This document shows, piece by piece, positions 10,887 to 21,332 of a stretch of 64,000 bases of DNA. Every line of letters starts with the position of its first letter. The first letter of the stretch is position 1. A program made the translations under genes and the position numbers. Under the pieces are notes generated by a model, which saw nothing but the letters and a program-made list of their open reading frames with translations, had not been told where the DNA came from and made no database searches. This stretch comes from Vulcanisaeta distributa JCM 11217 (GTDB lineage Archaea > Thermoproteota > Thermoprotei > Thermoproteales > Thermocladiaceae), in NCBI RefSeq assembly GCF_001316005.1, contig NZ_BBBJ01000004.1, positions 124,001 through 188,000 on the forward strand, in the 5' to 3' direction.

Positions 10887-11858
10887 TTAATAATTCTCAA
10901 GGGCCTTCATAAACAGTTCTGGGTCTATATTACCGCCGGTAACCATTACAACGACCTTCTTACCCACTAACTGGCTCCTCAACTTCATTGCAGCAGCCAA
11001 TGCGGCGGCGCCCGCAGGCTCCGCGACCTGCCCGGCGTTAAGGCTAATTCCTTAATGGCCCTGAGCATCTCATCATCACTAACGAGAACCACATCATCAA
11101 TCCTACCCCCCCTCAATATGCTGAACGGCAACTCATAGGCCCTAGCCGTGGCCAAACCCTCGGCTATAGTCCTAGCATAGCCCGTGGAAATCAACCTACC
11201 CTCCTTAAGCGATAGATAAACGCTTGGCGCACCCTCCGCTTGTACGCCTATGACCTTAATTGATGGGTTAACGGATTTATAGACTATCACGGCACTTGAC
11301 GCTCCCGAGCCACCGCCTATTGGGTTAATCACCACATCAACGTCGGGCAGGTCCTCAACAACCTCTAGGTGCATTGTGCCAACTCCAGGATAGAGCAGTG
11401 GCTCATTGGTGCTATGCACGAATAACAAGCCCTCCCTGTTGGCGAGGTTTATTGCGTAGTCCAGGGCCTCATCAAACACCTTACCGTGAAATATAATCTC
11501 GGCGCCCAAATCCCTCAAAGCCTCAACCTTAACCCTAGACACGCCCTCGGGCATTACGATCACGACCCTGGCACCAATTAACTTACCGGCGTAGGCAACG
11601 GACTGCGCGTGATTGCCCGTGGACGCCGCAATTAATCCCCCTCCTCTGTGCCTCATCCCTCCTAACCATCGCGAAATACACACCACCCCCCCTAACCTTA
11701 AACGCCCTGGTTGGCTGAAGATTCTCAAGCTTCAGGTAAACATCAAAGCCAAGCAACCTAGATAACTGACGTGAATAAACAAGAGGAGTCCTCGGCAAAT
11801 ACCTACTAATCACCTGCCTAGCCCTATAAACATCCAATAACGAAAACATTAAAGGCAT
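10887..11858 (-). CDS. ilvA: Threonine dehydratase / PLP fold-type II ammonia-lyase (frame broken)
   Basis: Segments join into ~322 residues: PLP lysine motif TRAFKVRGG, AASTGNHAQSVAYAG, the phosphate-binding NPIGGGSGASSA, IKVIGVQAEGAP, and a C-terminus with EPAGAAALAA and VTGGNID that is only seen after a frame correction at 11042 (expected AGGGCT, observed AGGCT). The first break, near 11636, has five G where four are needed. The enzyme deaminates threonine to 2-oxobutyrate, or may act on serine; 2-oxobutyrate could feed methylcitrate-type or isoleucine metabolism. It is followed four bases later by the isomerase-like gene. Confidence 0.82.
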
Positions 11859-12042
11859 TTAACGTTACACCCTAAATAAGCTTTACAACCTATGGTGAAG
11901 CCTTGCCGGAATTTAAACCCGCATTAGGTGCTGCATCATGCATCACCTTATTAGTTCCTATTAATAACGAAACTGAAAGCCAAACCTACTCGTCTAAATT
12001 CTCTGAGCACTCGAAAATTTAAAATAATGATATAAGGAATTC

Positions 12043-12093
12043 AATGATGAATTCTCTAAAATAGGTTATTACGCAGATAAAATCCTAAACTGA
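12043..12093 (+). ncRNA. Candidate C/D box sRNA
   Basis: In the intergenic stretch before tRNA-Ala an ATGATGA (C box-like, 12044-12050) is followed 39 nt later by CTGA (D box, 12090-12093). The size fits an archaeal C/D guide of about 50-60 nt. A TATA-like AATTTAAAAT lies at 12016-12025, correctly spaced for a start near 12040. The internal C'/D' boxes are poor (CAGATAA could be C') and no terminal stem is evident, so this is a weak candidate. Confidence 0.3.
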
Positions 12094-12117
12094 CGATAGA
12101 GGGGAAAGGATTGATTG

Positions 12118-12194
12118 TGGTGGACCGGCCGGGATTTGAACCCGGGATCTCCCGCGTGCGAGGCGGGCATCCTTCCAGGCTAGACTACCGGCCC
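12118..12194 (-). tRNA. tRNA-Ala (CGC)
   Basis: Cloverleaf read on the minus strand. Acceptor GGGCCGG pairs with CCGGTCC and includes the G3-U70 pair that specifies alanine. Anticodon stem CCCGC/GCGGG holds the loop CTCGCAC (anticodon CGC at 12158-12160). The T arm is GGTTCAAATCC and a CCA end is encoded (12118-12120). No intron. No long G/C run lies inside this tRNA, and its stems have normal lengths, unlike the other two tRNAs. Confidence 0.95.
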
Positions 12195-12564
12195 AAGGGA
12201 AAGCCGAGAACCAAGAAATTTAAGCTTTTAGCCTGATTCCTGCCTACTCATTAACTATGCGTACTACCTTCTCATAAGGCAGCTCCTTGACTAAGGACGA
12301 GCCCTCAATTACACATACTATTAATTGCGCCATTATCGCTCTTCTTCATACTGCATATAGCCAGTGACATCGGTCTTGCATCGATTAGGAAGATTACCTA
12401 GAGACCGCTTTATACCTGCGTCACATCCTCAGCGTTCATAGCGTTCCTCTTAATCATCATGTACCTCTATAGCCTATTAGTGATTATTTAATTAAGTACA
12501 GTATCAACACTACTCCGCACCACCTAGGTTAATACATAGGTTTTTAACCCATTGATTTAATGGT
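12195..12564. other. Intergenic stretch with one short minus-strand frame
   Basis: No convincing gene. A 29-codon frame (12244-12333, minus; MAQLIVCVIEGSSLVKELPY) has no recognisable relative and could be a remnant. The tRNA-Ala promoter should lie just beyond 12195, where AAATTTAAGCTTTTAG at 12216-12231 is A/T rich and can contain its box A. A TTTTTAA box at 12541 precedes the next gene. Confidence 0.4.
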
Positions 12565-12870
12565 ATGTTAATGAGTAATGACAAGCAGTCTGTGCAGGCA
12601 GGGCAGGTTATTAATCAGGAAATGCTCGTGACTGGGATACTAGCGTCCGTTAAACCATTAATACAGGTGGTGCTGGCGGACCTTGTTAACGACCCAAACC
12701 TCAGAAAGATAGTGATATCGTCAATGCTCTCGGTAATTAATGACAGGGAGTTCAGGTCGTCACTTAAGGCATTAATAATCGAGATCCTGCGCGATGAAAA
12801 TGTTAGGCGCGAACTCCGCGACTTCCTGAGGGATGTCGGTAACCCACTGCGTCTTCTATTACCTCCATAA
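12565..12870 (+). CDS. Hypothetical protein, 101 aa
   Basis: Not recognised. A soluble, mostly helical protein with amphipathic segments (PLIQVVLADLVNDPNLRKIV and LKALIIEILRDENVRRELRD) and a short C-terminal proline/leucine tail. The start may be 12565 or, more likely, the ATG at 12571 (MSNDKQ), with TTTTTAA about 28 bp upstream suggesting a leaderless transcript. The next gene, of similar size and helical character, follows 81 bp later; the two may be co-expressed. Confidence 0.6.
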   Translation: MLMSNDKQSVQAGQVINQEMLVTGILASVKPLIQVVLADLVNDPNLRKIVISSMLSVINDREFRSSLKALIIEILRDENVRRELRDFLRDVGNPLRLLLPP

Positions 12871-12951
12871 AACTGGGATTAATTTGGGATTTTGTTATTT
12901 TTACTGGTGTGCCGGGATTCATTTATTTTGGCAATACATTAACAGTGATCA

Positions 12952-13323
12952 ATGAGTTCGCAGGTGGACCCAATACAGATAGCCCGATTACCCGAGAACC
13001 AGCGTGAGCAGCAAATAAGGTCAATACTACAAATGCTATTCACACTTAAGGAGGACCAGGCATTCCAAGCACTCCGTGGGGGGGTCATTGAGACCCTCGC
13101 CAAAAGGGCCACTGATGATGAGTACATTAATTGGTGTAAGACGACCATGAAGATCCTGGCCTCGTACCCAGACGAGGTCGTCAAGGCGGGGCTGGCGTTA
13201 AGGAGTAGAGTGGTCTCAAGCTGGATAAGAACCTGCAAAACAGGGACCAGGCAATCGTGGGTAGGGTGTTGCAACTGCTTGATGAGGGGGTCACGGCAGA
13301 AGTTAATGAGGAATATGAAGTGA
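12952..13323 (+). CDS. Hypothetical helical protein (3' part frame-shifted)
   Basis: Not recognised. The first ~85 residues are helical (QREQQIRSILQMLFTLKEDQ, DDEYINWCKTTMKILASYP). From about 13215 a better-looking frame (LDKNLQNRDQAIVGRVLQLL, then DEGVTAEVNEEYE) suggests a one-base loss, so the annotated C-terminus in the raw frame is probably wrong and the true stop lies near 13320-13400. The 7-G run at 13078-13084 gives a Gly-Gly. Context does not reveal a role. Confidence 0.5.
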   Translation: MSSQVDPIQIARLPENQREQQIRSILQMLFTLKEDQAFQALRGGVIETLAKRATDDEYINWCKTTMKILASYPDEVVKAGLALRSRVVSSWIRTCKTGTRQSWVGCCNCLMRGSRQKLMRNMK

Positions 13324-13384
13324 GTGCCTCCGGCTTCGTCAAAAGAATTAAATTTATCTTCATTATCCTCAAACCCGCAGTAAG

Positions 13385-15260
13385 ATGCCCTCAGTGATTT
13401 ATTGGTGCGATGACTTAAACGTGCCGGTACTCAGTAAGGACTTGGGAGCTAAGCGATGCTCATCAATGAGTATTGCCAGGATTACGAGACCTGGCGATGT
13501 TAGACCTGCCTTTCACGCTGACGTTGAGATTACTAGGAGGGCTGTGATTAATGAGTTTGGGAGTGAGGAGTTGGCTAGGTTATTAATACCCGATAATGAG
13601 GTCATCCTCCTCAATAAAATACCCGGCTACGCAGACCAGGCAGATGAGGTCATCGTGAGGGGTAGGGTAATTGGCCACAGGTTTTATGATATAGAGAGGA
13701 GAATGTGGAGGTTTAGGCCGTTGTACGAGGGTGTCACCGAGATGATCAATAGGGGGCCTTGGTTATTGGGCCTTAGTTAAATTAGATAAACTTCCTGAAA
13801 GGTACGATGTTCATAGGGAGTTGATCATTAGGGGGTAACCTACCCAGCGAGAGGTACGCGCACGTTGCCGTATCCACAGAGGATGGTAAATACCACGGCA
13901 TTGCCAAGTCAATGAGGGGGGGCGGCAGACTCAGGATAATCAAGAGCTGGTTAGCAAAGGGATCGCTGCCAAGCCCCCCCAAGCCTAGCACGCTGAAGGA
14001 CTTCATTGAGTTGAACAGGGATTACATAGAGCATAAGGCCGAGAAAGCCGTGGAGTTCTTAAGGAGGGTCTTCAGTGAGTATAGGAAGCCAATCGTGGTC
14101 TCATACTCAGGTGGTAAGGACTCCCTAGTAGCCCTTGACCTGGTGGCTAGGACCGGCGTTAAATTCTACGTATTATTTAATGACACAGGCCTCGAGCCAC
14201 TGGAGTCCTATGATAATGTTAGGGAGGTTGCGAAGCTCTACAATGCCGAGCTGATAATAGCCTCGGCAGGGGATAGGTACTGGAGGGCGATTAGGGAATT
14301 CGGACCACCAGCCAGGGACTACCGCTGGTGCTGCAAGGTCATTAAGCTCGGGCCAATAACCGATGAGATGCTGCGTAGGTTTCCAGGGGGGGGCTTTATT
14401 AGCGTCGTTGGTCAAAGAGCCTTTGAGTCGTTCCAAAGGGCTAGGTTGCCTAGGGTCTCGGTTAGTAAGTGGGTTACTAAGGATATTGTTGTTGCTCCAA
14501 TACAGGACTGGACGGCGCTCGAGGTTTGGGGCTACATATTGCTGAGGAACCTGCCCTACAACAGGCTTATGAGTATGGCTTTGATAGGCTTGGCTGTGTC
14601 ATATGCCCGGCGAATGAGTTGGGGGAGTTTGAAGTTGTGCGTGAGAAATACCCCCCCGGTATTTACACGAGGCTTCACGAGGTACTTAAGGAATTCATAG
14701 CTAGCCAGGGATTGTCGAGCGAATTCATTGATTACGGCCTTTGGCGTTGGAGGAGGGGCTTACCAGGTGATATCCGTAGTCGAGTTAGGGCGAGTTTCAG
14801 GGTTAAGTATCCAGTCAGGTTTAGTGGTGATGGTGGGTCGCTGATAGTGGATGCCGATAAGCCCATTAACATGGGCACCTTCACGGAGTTCCTAAAGATG
14901 CTTGGTTCGGTGGAGGGCACTGATGGTTCATACATTGTGAGAGGTAAGTTTGGGGAGGCCGAGGTCAGGGTTGGGCAGGGTGGTAATAAGGTGCTTATCT
15001 CCTCGACCAGTAAGGAGTTGAGGGTTCATATTGCGGGCTTTGTGGCTAGGGCGTCGATATGCGGTGAGTGTAATCTATGCGTTAATTGGTGCCCAACAAA
15101 GGCATTGAGGCGTGTTGGTTCGGGGGGGCCTTCATTCATTGTTGATGAGAGTAAGTGTATAAATTGCCTGCTTTGCTCCAAGGCCTGTCCTTCGGCTCAG
15201 TACCTGGTTTATCGCCGTCCTGAGATTCGCGGGGGGGGCCTGAGTTTATTGCCTTATTAA
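13385..15260 (+). CDS. PAPS-reductase-like ATP-PPase with PUA-like and ferredoxin domains (frame broken)
   Basis: Joined frames give ~625 residues: an N-terminal cysteine-containing region and PUA-like part (VILLNKIPGYADQADEVIV), a PP-loop domain with SYSGGKDSLVALDL (14102-14143) and WCCKVIKLGPITDEML, then GCVICPANELGE, and a C-terminal two-cluster ferredoxin (CGECNLCVNWCP, CINCLLCSKACP). Archaeal proteins with this architecture are annotated as PAPS reductase family; the real reaction may be assimilatory sulfate reduction or a tRNA/cofactor thiolation, which I cannot tell. Breaks lie at ~13775, at 13831 (five G, four needed) and at 14564 (AGGGCT read as AGGCT). Confidence 0.75.
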
Positions 15261-15267
15261 TTATTTA

Positions 15268-15495
15268 GTGAGTGTTTTATTGATGGATAGGGAGGAGGCC
15301 GTTAAGGCAATTTACCACTTAATTGATTGGTTGGTTAACCCAAGTGAGGAGTTTAGTACGGTGCTTCAGTACCTGAATGAGTTGTGTATGGAGTTTGGGA
15401 CCTGCGTTAAGGTTGATGAGCCAACGAGGGTATCGGTCATGAAGGCGATTATAGAGGTTGTGATGGAGTTGCTTAGTAGGTGCGATAAAAATTAA
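15268..15495 (+). CDS. Hypothetical small helical protein, 75 aa
   Basis: Not recognised. Starts at GTG 15268 or at ATG 15283 (MDREEAVKAIYHLIDWL). Predicted all-helical, with two cysteines (ELCMEFGTC) and a third near the end. It begins eight bases after the PAPS-reductase-like gene and ends 23 bases before the aminotransferase, so it is probably co-transcribed and may be an accessory protein for sulfur chemistry (inference). Confidence 0.5.
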   Translation: MSVLLMDREEAVKAIYHLIDWLVNPSEEFSTVLQYLNELCMEFGTCVKVDEPTRVSVMKAIIEVVMELLSRCDKN

Positions 15496-15518
15496 TCCCG
15501 GTAATACTCACTTAATCA

Positions 15519-16716
15519 ATGGGTTGGTTGGAGGAGCTTAGGGGGGGTAGGATAGAGATAACGCGGAGAAAGATATACCTTGATAATGCTGGGGGGGCTG
15601 GTCCATTAACGAAGGATGCCGCTGAGGCAATTATGAATTTCGTTAATCTATGGCAGGAGGAGGGTGAGCCGTGGGAATTGGCCCTTGACCATATCGTGGA
15701 GGCTAAGAGAGTCTTTGCGCAGTTGATTAATGCCCCGTCGTGGCAGAGTATTGCTGCCGTGCCGAGCGCCACGTATGGGTTAAATGCGTTATTATCGGCT
15801 ATGGAGTTTAGGCCCGGTAGTAACGTGGTCATTAGCTCACTCAATTTCCCAACAGGCGTCTTCTCATTCCACGCTCTCAAGTCCCGTGGCCTAATTAAGG
15901 AGGTTAGGATCGCGAGGCCCGTTAATGGTACGTACCCCTGGAGGAGTATGAGAAGCTCATTGATGATAACACCGCGGTGGTCTTTGTTGATTATGTTTCT
16001 TGGATAACGGGATATAGGGAAAGGATTAGGGAGATTGCTGAGATTGCACATGCGAGAGGTGCCGTTTTAATAAGTGATGCATTTCATGCAGTTGGCGTCC
16101 TACCAATTGATGTAACTAGGGATGGCGTTGATGCCCTAATTACAGGTTCATATAAATGGTTGCTCGGCCTCATGGTGCCGGCTTCGTCTATGTTAGTGAC
16201 GAGTTATTAAATAGGCTTAAGCCATCGTTATCGGGTTGGATGGGGATAGACGATAACCAAGTGAGTAGGAGGTTGAGGGGTGAGAAGTTGTTTGAGAGGC
16301 CGATAGATATAAGCACGTACATGCCTGCCAGGGATGCTGCAAGGCTTGAGTGGGGGGGTACGTGGCCGATAATAGCGTTTGAGGGGGGGACCCTGGCATC
16401 CATGAGATTACTGCTTAGGTACGAGGTGCCTCATAGATTTGAGGAACATACCAGTAGGTTAATTAGGCATTTGGCGGATTCATTAGGGGGGGATTTGGGG
16501 GGGTTGAAGGTAACGACACCGCTCGAAAGCCATGCAGCGATACTGACCTTCGAGTACTCGGATCCCTACGGCCTTGCCGAGCTCCTCGGTAGGGATGGTA
16601 TCGTGGTCTCCCCAAGACCTGGTACTATCAGGGTGTCACCGCATGGTTATAATACCGTTGATGAGATTGAGAAGTTTATTGAGGCCTTGAGAGCGTATAT
16701 TAGGGCTAGGGCTTGA
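15519..16716 (+). CDS. Class V aminotransferase / cysteine desulfurase-like enzyme (frame broken)
   Basis: Three frames assemble into ~398 residues: YLDNAGGAGPLTKDA near the N-terminus, a PLP-binding Asp in LISDAFHAVGVLPIDV, the PLP lysine in GSYKWLLG, and a C-terminal small domain ending in SPHGYNTVDEIEKFIEAL. This is the fold of SufS/IscS, kynureninase and isopenicillin-N-epimerase-like enzymes; no catalytic Cys loop is obvious, so a cysteine desulfurase role is not certain. Breaks are near 15940 and 16172 (GGCCCTCATGG expected, GGCCTCATGG observed). It follows the iron-sulfur PP-loop protein, suggesting sulfur transfer. Several 7-G runs add Gly residues. Confidence 0.75.
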
Positions 16717-17419
16717 TCAGTGATTTCTTCCTTAATAACCACCAATCCCTCCCATTACTTATTGCTTCTTCGAGTGGGTCCTTAATGCCTAGCTCATTAA
16801 ATGCCCTCTTCCTGGCCAGACACCCGCTGCATTGGCCGCATGGCACGTCGTAATTATTATGGCAGGACCACGTGTATTCAAAGGGCACGCCCAATTTAAG
16901 GCCTAGCCTAACGACATCTGTCTTACTCAGCTTAGAGAGCGGTGCTATGACTCTGAGCCCCCCCTGGCCCTGCTATGTAGGTACCTATTGTTAATGCCCT
17001 CGAGATTAACCTCCTAAATTCCCTCGATGTATCTGGGAAGTACTTCGTATCATCAGCATTATGGCCCGCGACTATCGTGTCTATCCCCCCCAGTATCTCC
17101 GCGTAATACGCGGCAATCGCGTATATTATTGCGTTTCTCGCGGGTATAGTACTTGGGTGAGCACTCCTTAGGTGGCTCGGTCTTTCATTATCATCGTCCC
17201 ACAGTTCATCAACCTCCCTCATGAACGGTAGATCAACCTCAATCAGTTCCGTATTTGTTAACCTGGCCAGTTCCCTCGCCGATTCCTTCTCACGTTCACC
17301 CCCCTGCCTGGGTAATTTATTGATATGGCGATCACGTCATAACCACGTGACTTAAGTAGGTACAGCGCCACGGCTGAGTCAATACCACCAGAGAGTAATA
17401 CAATGGCTCTTTTCCTCAT
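16706..17419 (-). CDS. queC: 7-cyano-7-deazaguanine (preQ0) synthase (frame broken)
   Basis: Minus-strand segments join to ~238 residues: PP-loop [17 protein letters not shown] at the N-terminus, then [14 protein letters not shown], and the zinc site [20 protein letters not shown] near the C-terminus. QueC makes preQ0, the base that TgtA inserts into tRNA. Breaks: six G at ~17300 where four are expected (GRGER), and the 7-C run at 16958-16964. It is convergent with the aminotransferase, overlapping slightly. N-terminus at ATG 17419. Confidence 0.88.
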
Positions 17420-17512
17420 TCATTAATGGTCACGTCATTAATGTTAATAAGTAATTTGTGATTGTTCATTGAGGTTATGCATTAAAATTAGGCGTTGTCT
17501 CATTAGGTGAGT

Positions 17513-18910
17513 ATGGTTAAGGATAGTGTTGGTGAAGCCATAATTCATTATGCACTTAATGTTAAGTTTGAGGACTTGGATCAGCAGGTCATTAATGAGG
17601 TTAAGCGTAGGGTTCTTGACAGCTTGGTGTTGCCTTAGCGGCCTTCATGGCTGAGCCCGTTAAGATAGCGAGAAGCGTCGCTAAGAATCATCGGTCGAGT
17701 GTTGAAGCTACGTTGTGGGGGGGTACGCTCGATACATCATCGATTGAGTGGGCTGTGTTTACGAATGCGCTCATGGTTAGGTACCTCGATTATAACGATA
17801 CGTACCTAAGCAAGGAACCGCTTCATCCAAGCGACATGATCCCTGCATTACTCGCGGCTGCCGAGTATAGGGGATTGAGTGGTAGGGATTTGATAACGGC
17901 CATAGCAACGTCGTATGAGATAGGCGTTAGGCTTTGCGATGCGGGTAGTCTTAGGCTTCACGGTTGGGATCACGTCAATTACATAGGAATTGCAGTTACG
18001 GCAGGCCTCGCGAAGCTCATGGGCCTTAACGAGAGTGAGGCCTTGAATGCATTATCGATAGCCACGGTACCGCATGCAGCCATGAGGCAGTCAAGGGTTG
18101 GTGAACTTAGTCACTGGAAGGCGGCAGCAACCGCTAATTCCTCGAGGAATGCCGTGTTCGCAGTGTTACTGGCTAGGGAGGGATTCACGGGGGGGCCGGA
18201 CGCACCGTTGAAGGGCGAGATGGGTTTCATAAGGCAGTTACTGGCTGGGGGGGAATTTAATGATAAGTTAATACTTGACCTGGGCTCAATACCGAGTCCC
18301 AAGAGGATACTGGACACGTACATAAAGCCATACCCAGTGGAGTACCACGCGCAGTCGGCCGTTGATGCGGCTAGGATGATTAGGCAGGAGTATGGAAAGG
18401 CCATTGAGCCTGACGATGTTGAGACTATAACAATAGACACGTTCAAGGCTGCCTACGACATAATAGTTAAGGACCCCCGAGAAGTGGGATCCAAAGACTA
18501 AGGAGACTGCGGACCACAGCCTAATGTGGGTAACGGCGGTGGCGCTACTTTACGGTACCGTTGAGCTATACCACTATAAGCCCGAGAATATACGTGATCC
18601 TAGGGTACTCTCATTAATAAGGAAGATGAGGGTTAATGTGGATCCAGAGCTTGATAAGCTATATCCATCGGCAATACCCAATAGGATAACCGTGAAGTTC
18701 AAAGACGGTAGGGAATTAACAGCCCGTGTAGATCATCCAAGGGGGGGCCACCCAAAGAACCCGATGACAGATGAGGAGGTTGAGGATAAGTTTAGGAGAT
18801 TAACCGACGGCCTATTAACACCTAGTCAAGCCAACACCGTGATAAATCTCGTAAAGAGCCTCGAAAATATAAAGGACATGAAGCAAATCCTCAAGGCCAT
18901 AGTTATATGA
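17513..18910 (+). CDS. prpD: MmgE/PrpD family protein, 2-methylcitrate dehydratase-like (frame broken)
   Basis: Three frames make ~465 residues with family motifs: RVLDSLGVALAA, RYLDYNDTYL, HPSDMIPALLAAAEY, GWDHVNYIGIA, ELSHWKAAATANSSRNAVFA, and KPYPVEYHAQSAVDAA. The C-terminal lid domain follows (IRKMRVNVDPELDKLYP, HPRGGHPKNPMTDEE). PrpD dehydrates 2-methylcitrate in the methylcitrate cycle; archaeal relatives may act on other hydroxy acids. Breaks: ~17632 (one G missing in TTGGGTG) and ~18475 (five C where four are needed). A PrpB-like lyase lies at 30.2 kb, so the pathway may be present but scattered. Confidence 0.85.
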
Positions 18911-19076
18911 ACTCATGTAATTAATAGTTTACTCCCGATCACTTCATTTTTAAGTCCCCCTACATAAAACACCTTCAGCGTATCAACCCTGTTCGATAAT
19001 CACTTAATACATGAATAATGATTATTTTAGTCATGAATGCAAAATACCGTGTGCTATTCTTTCAATTACGGTTTAC

Positions 19077-19155
19077 ATGATGCGTTATTGCATCATCGTG
19101 ATTTTATCGATTATTAATAACTTTTGCATATTATAAAATGCAAAAAGTTTAAATT
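19077..19155. promoter_or_regulatory. Two palindromes and TATA box upstream of topo VI-B
   Basis: ATGATGC (19077-19083) is repeated inverted at 19090-19096, and TTTTGCAT (19122-19129) is inverted at 19138-19145 with an 8-base spacer. The second abuts the likely box A (AGTTTAAATT, 19146-19155), which lies ~27 bp before the ATG, so a leaderless transcript is expected. A third copy of the half-site ATGCAAAA lies at about 19047. These could be binding sites for a dimeric regulator that would block TBP access. I found no such sites elsewhere. Confidence 0.4.
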
Positions 19156-19181
19156 GGCTCTCGTTTCCTAGGCTTTAGATC

Positions 19182-20814
19182 ATGGGTAGTAACGATATTG
19201 TTAAGTTTGAGGCTTTATCGCCGGCTGAGTTCTTTAGGCGTAATCGAGAGATAGCAGGATTTAGTAATCCGACTAGGGCTGTTTATCAGACGATTAGGGA
19301 ACTTGTTGAGAATAGTCTTGACGCGACTGAGACGTTTAAGATACTGCCGAGCATAAAGATATACATTGATTATGCAGATCAATCTAGGAATTGGGTCAGT
19401 ATTTACGTTGAGGATAACGGCATTGGAATACCTGGGGGGGATGAGATACCAAACGTCTTTGGCAGGGTATTCTACAGTAGTAAGTATAGGATTAAGCAGC
19501 ACAGGGGGGGTATCTTCGGGCTTGGCGCCAAGATGGTTGTGCTATATGCTCAGTCGACCACGAATACTCCAATACTCGTTAGGAGTGCGCCGTTGAAGAG
19601 TGATGTTATTTATGAGTATCAGTTGATGATTGATATTACGAAGAACGAGCCCGTGATAGTCTCACAGAGAACGCTGGAGAATAAGTATGGGTGGCATGGC
19701 ACGGCGATTAAGGTGATTCTTGAGGGTGACTGGTCAAAGGCTAAGCGGAGGGTTGAGGAGTACCTGAGGAGGACTGCCATGGTCGCGCCGTATGCCGAGT
19801 TTGTACTCAGGGGGGGTCCTGATGAGGACGACGCCATTAAAATACCTAGGGTAACCACGAAAATGCCCGATCCACCAGAGGAGGGTCTTCCGCATCCCAA
19901 GAGCGTTGATGTGGAGTTGATAAAGCAATTAATACAGAGGGACCCAAATATGCCACTGCTTGAGTTCCTTGTTGAGAACTTCGATGGTGTTGGCGAGACC
20001 ATTGCTAAGACATTCCTCGATTTCGTTGGGCTGCCGCCGGACATGCCCGTGGGTAAGCTCGTGAACGATGAATTGGTTAATTTCGTAACGAAGATGAGGG
20101 AGTTTAATGGGTGGAGGAGGCCCAGGCTGATTGCTTTCGCCGATTGGTGAAGACATACTTGCTGAGGGTGTTAAGTTTGTGCTTAGGCCGGAGGTTGTGT
20201 TTACGGTCACTAGGAAGCCTAGTTCATACATGGGTAATCCATTCATCGTCGAGGCAGCGCTGGCTTGGGGGGGTGGGGGGGCTATCGAGCCCAGTGATAA
20301 GCCATTAATCTACAGGTTTGCTAATAAGGTTCCGCTTATTTATGATGAGGGTAATGACGTTGTTAGGAAGATTGTTGATGAGATTGACTGGACACAGTAT
20401 AAGGTTAAGTTTCCGGCGCCGCTGGCCATTGTTGTGCACATATGCTCTACCAAGATACCATACGCGAGCGCGGGCAAGGAGGCTATTGCAGAGGTACCTG
20501 AGATAGAGTCGGAGGTCAGGAATGCGATTAGGGAGGTTGCCAGGAAGTTAAGGCTCTACATAACCAGAAAGGAGAAGGAGCAGGAGCTCCTAATGAAGTA
20601 CGCAATATTTAGCATGTACGCAGAGGAGGTGGCTAATGCCCTCTCCTATGTGAGTAAGGCGGATCTGGATGAATTAAGGAGCAGCATTAATGCCTTAATA
20701 AGGGAGAAACTGAGAATAAAGAGTCTTGAGGAGTTATTAACGAATAATGTTAACAATACCGAGAATGGGGGTAATGAGGACGAGGGTAATCAGGAACACG
20801 AGCCATCATCATGA
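19182..20814 (+). CDS. top6B: DNA topoisomerase VI subunit B (frame broken)
   Basis: ~544 residues after joining two frames. GHKL ATPase motifs are clear: ELVENSLDAT (N box), VEDNGIGIPG and HRGGIFGLGAKM (G boxes). The transducer domain has LSPIGEDILAEGVK, and the C-terminal end is acidic. Topo VI relaxes supercoils by double-strand passage; the A subunit gene is not in this window. The break at ~20126 needs a missing G (AGGGCT read as AGGCT) plus a second missing base before TTTCG. At 19434, 19504 and 20267-20281 the 7-G runs each add one Gly compared with the invariant spacing. Confidence 0.93.
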
Positions 20815-20876
20815 GTCCTCAGACGCACCAGCAACATCACTAGGCTACATTGAATAGTGAGTTTATATGATTATCT

Positions 20877-21332
20877 CTATAATGACTTATTATAATGATC
20901 ATTGAATTTACGGCTATATCCGTTACTCAGTTCCTTATGAATGGCCATGCTTAATTCATGGAGAATCTTAATGATCGTTTCATCACCTGAACCCACCCTA
21001 AATAAGTGTGTTTTATCCTCCCTCTTATCGCTATTTCCAAAACCTGGAATTCCTGGGAACTTATCAAGTAATGCCTTGGCGACATCCTCCTCCGTATAGG
21101 GCAGTATCATGACAGCTACCTCATTGCATATTTCGTGCAGGTAATCAACATGCCAAAACCTATTAACGACCTTACCAAGATGCCTAACTATGCGTGCCGC
21201 GCATGCATTACCGCACGAACCCACGTACGCGTAAAACCCATCAACTATTGCAAACTTGCTACCCCCCCTGGTAATTACATCGCCACCCCCCCTACACCTG
21301 AATAGGGCTATATAGCTACGCCACTTCACCAT
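20877..21332 (-). CDS. DUF123 / GIY-YIG-like domain protein
   Basis: 151 residues with the DUF123 signature: FAIVDGFYAYVGSCGNACAARIVRHLGK followed by RFWHVDYLHE. This domain, often fused to endonuclease III in other archaea, resembles GIY-YIG nucleases (the YVGS block matches the first motif). The function is unknown; a nucleic-acid role is inference. It overlaps the stop of the upstream membrane-anchored gene by seven bases, so the two are probably co-translated. C-terminal ~50 residues are charged and poorly conserved. Confidence 0.75.
   Translation of the reverse strand: MVKWRSYIALFRCRGGGDVITRGGSKFAIVDGFYAYVGSCGNACAARIVRHLGKVVNRFWHVDYLHEICNEVAVMILPYTEEDVAKALLDKFPGIPGFGNSDKREDKTHLFRVGSGDETIIKILHELSMAIHKELSNGYSRKFNDHYNKSL

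Noticed and set aside
16706..17419. queC as a real pseudogene
   Set aside because: All functional motifs are intact and breaks lie at G/C runs of doubtful length; tgtA needs its product.
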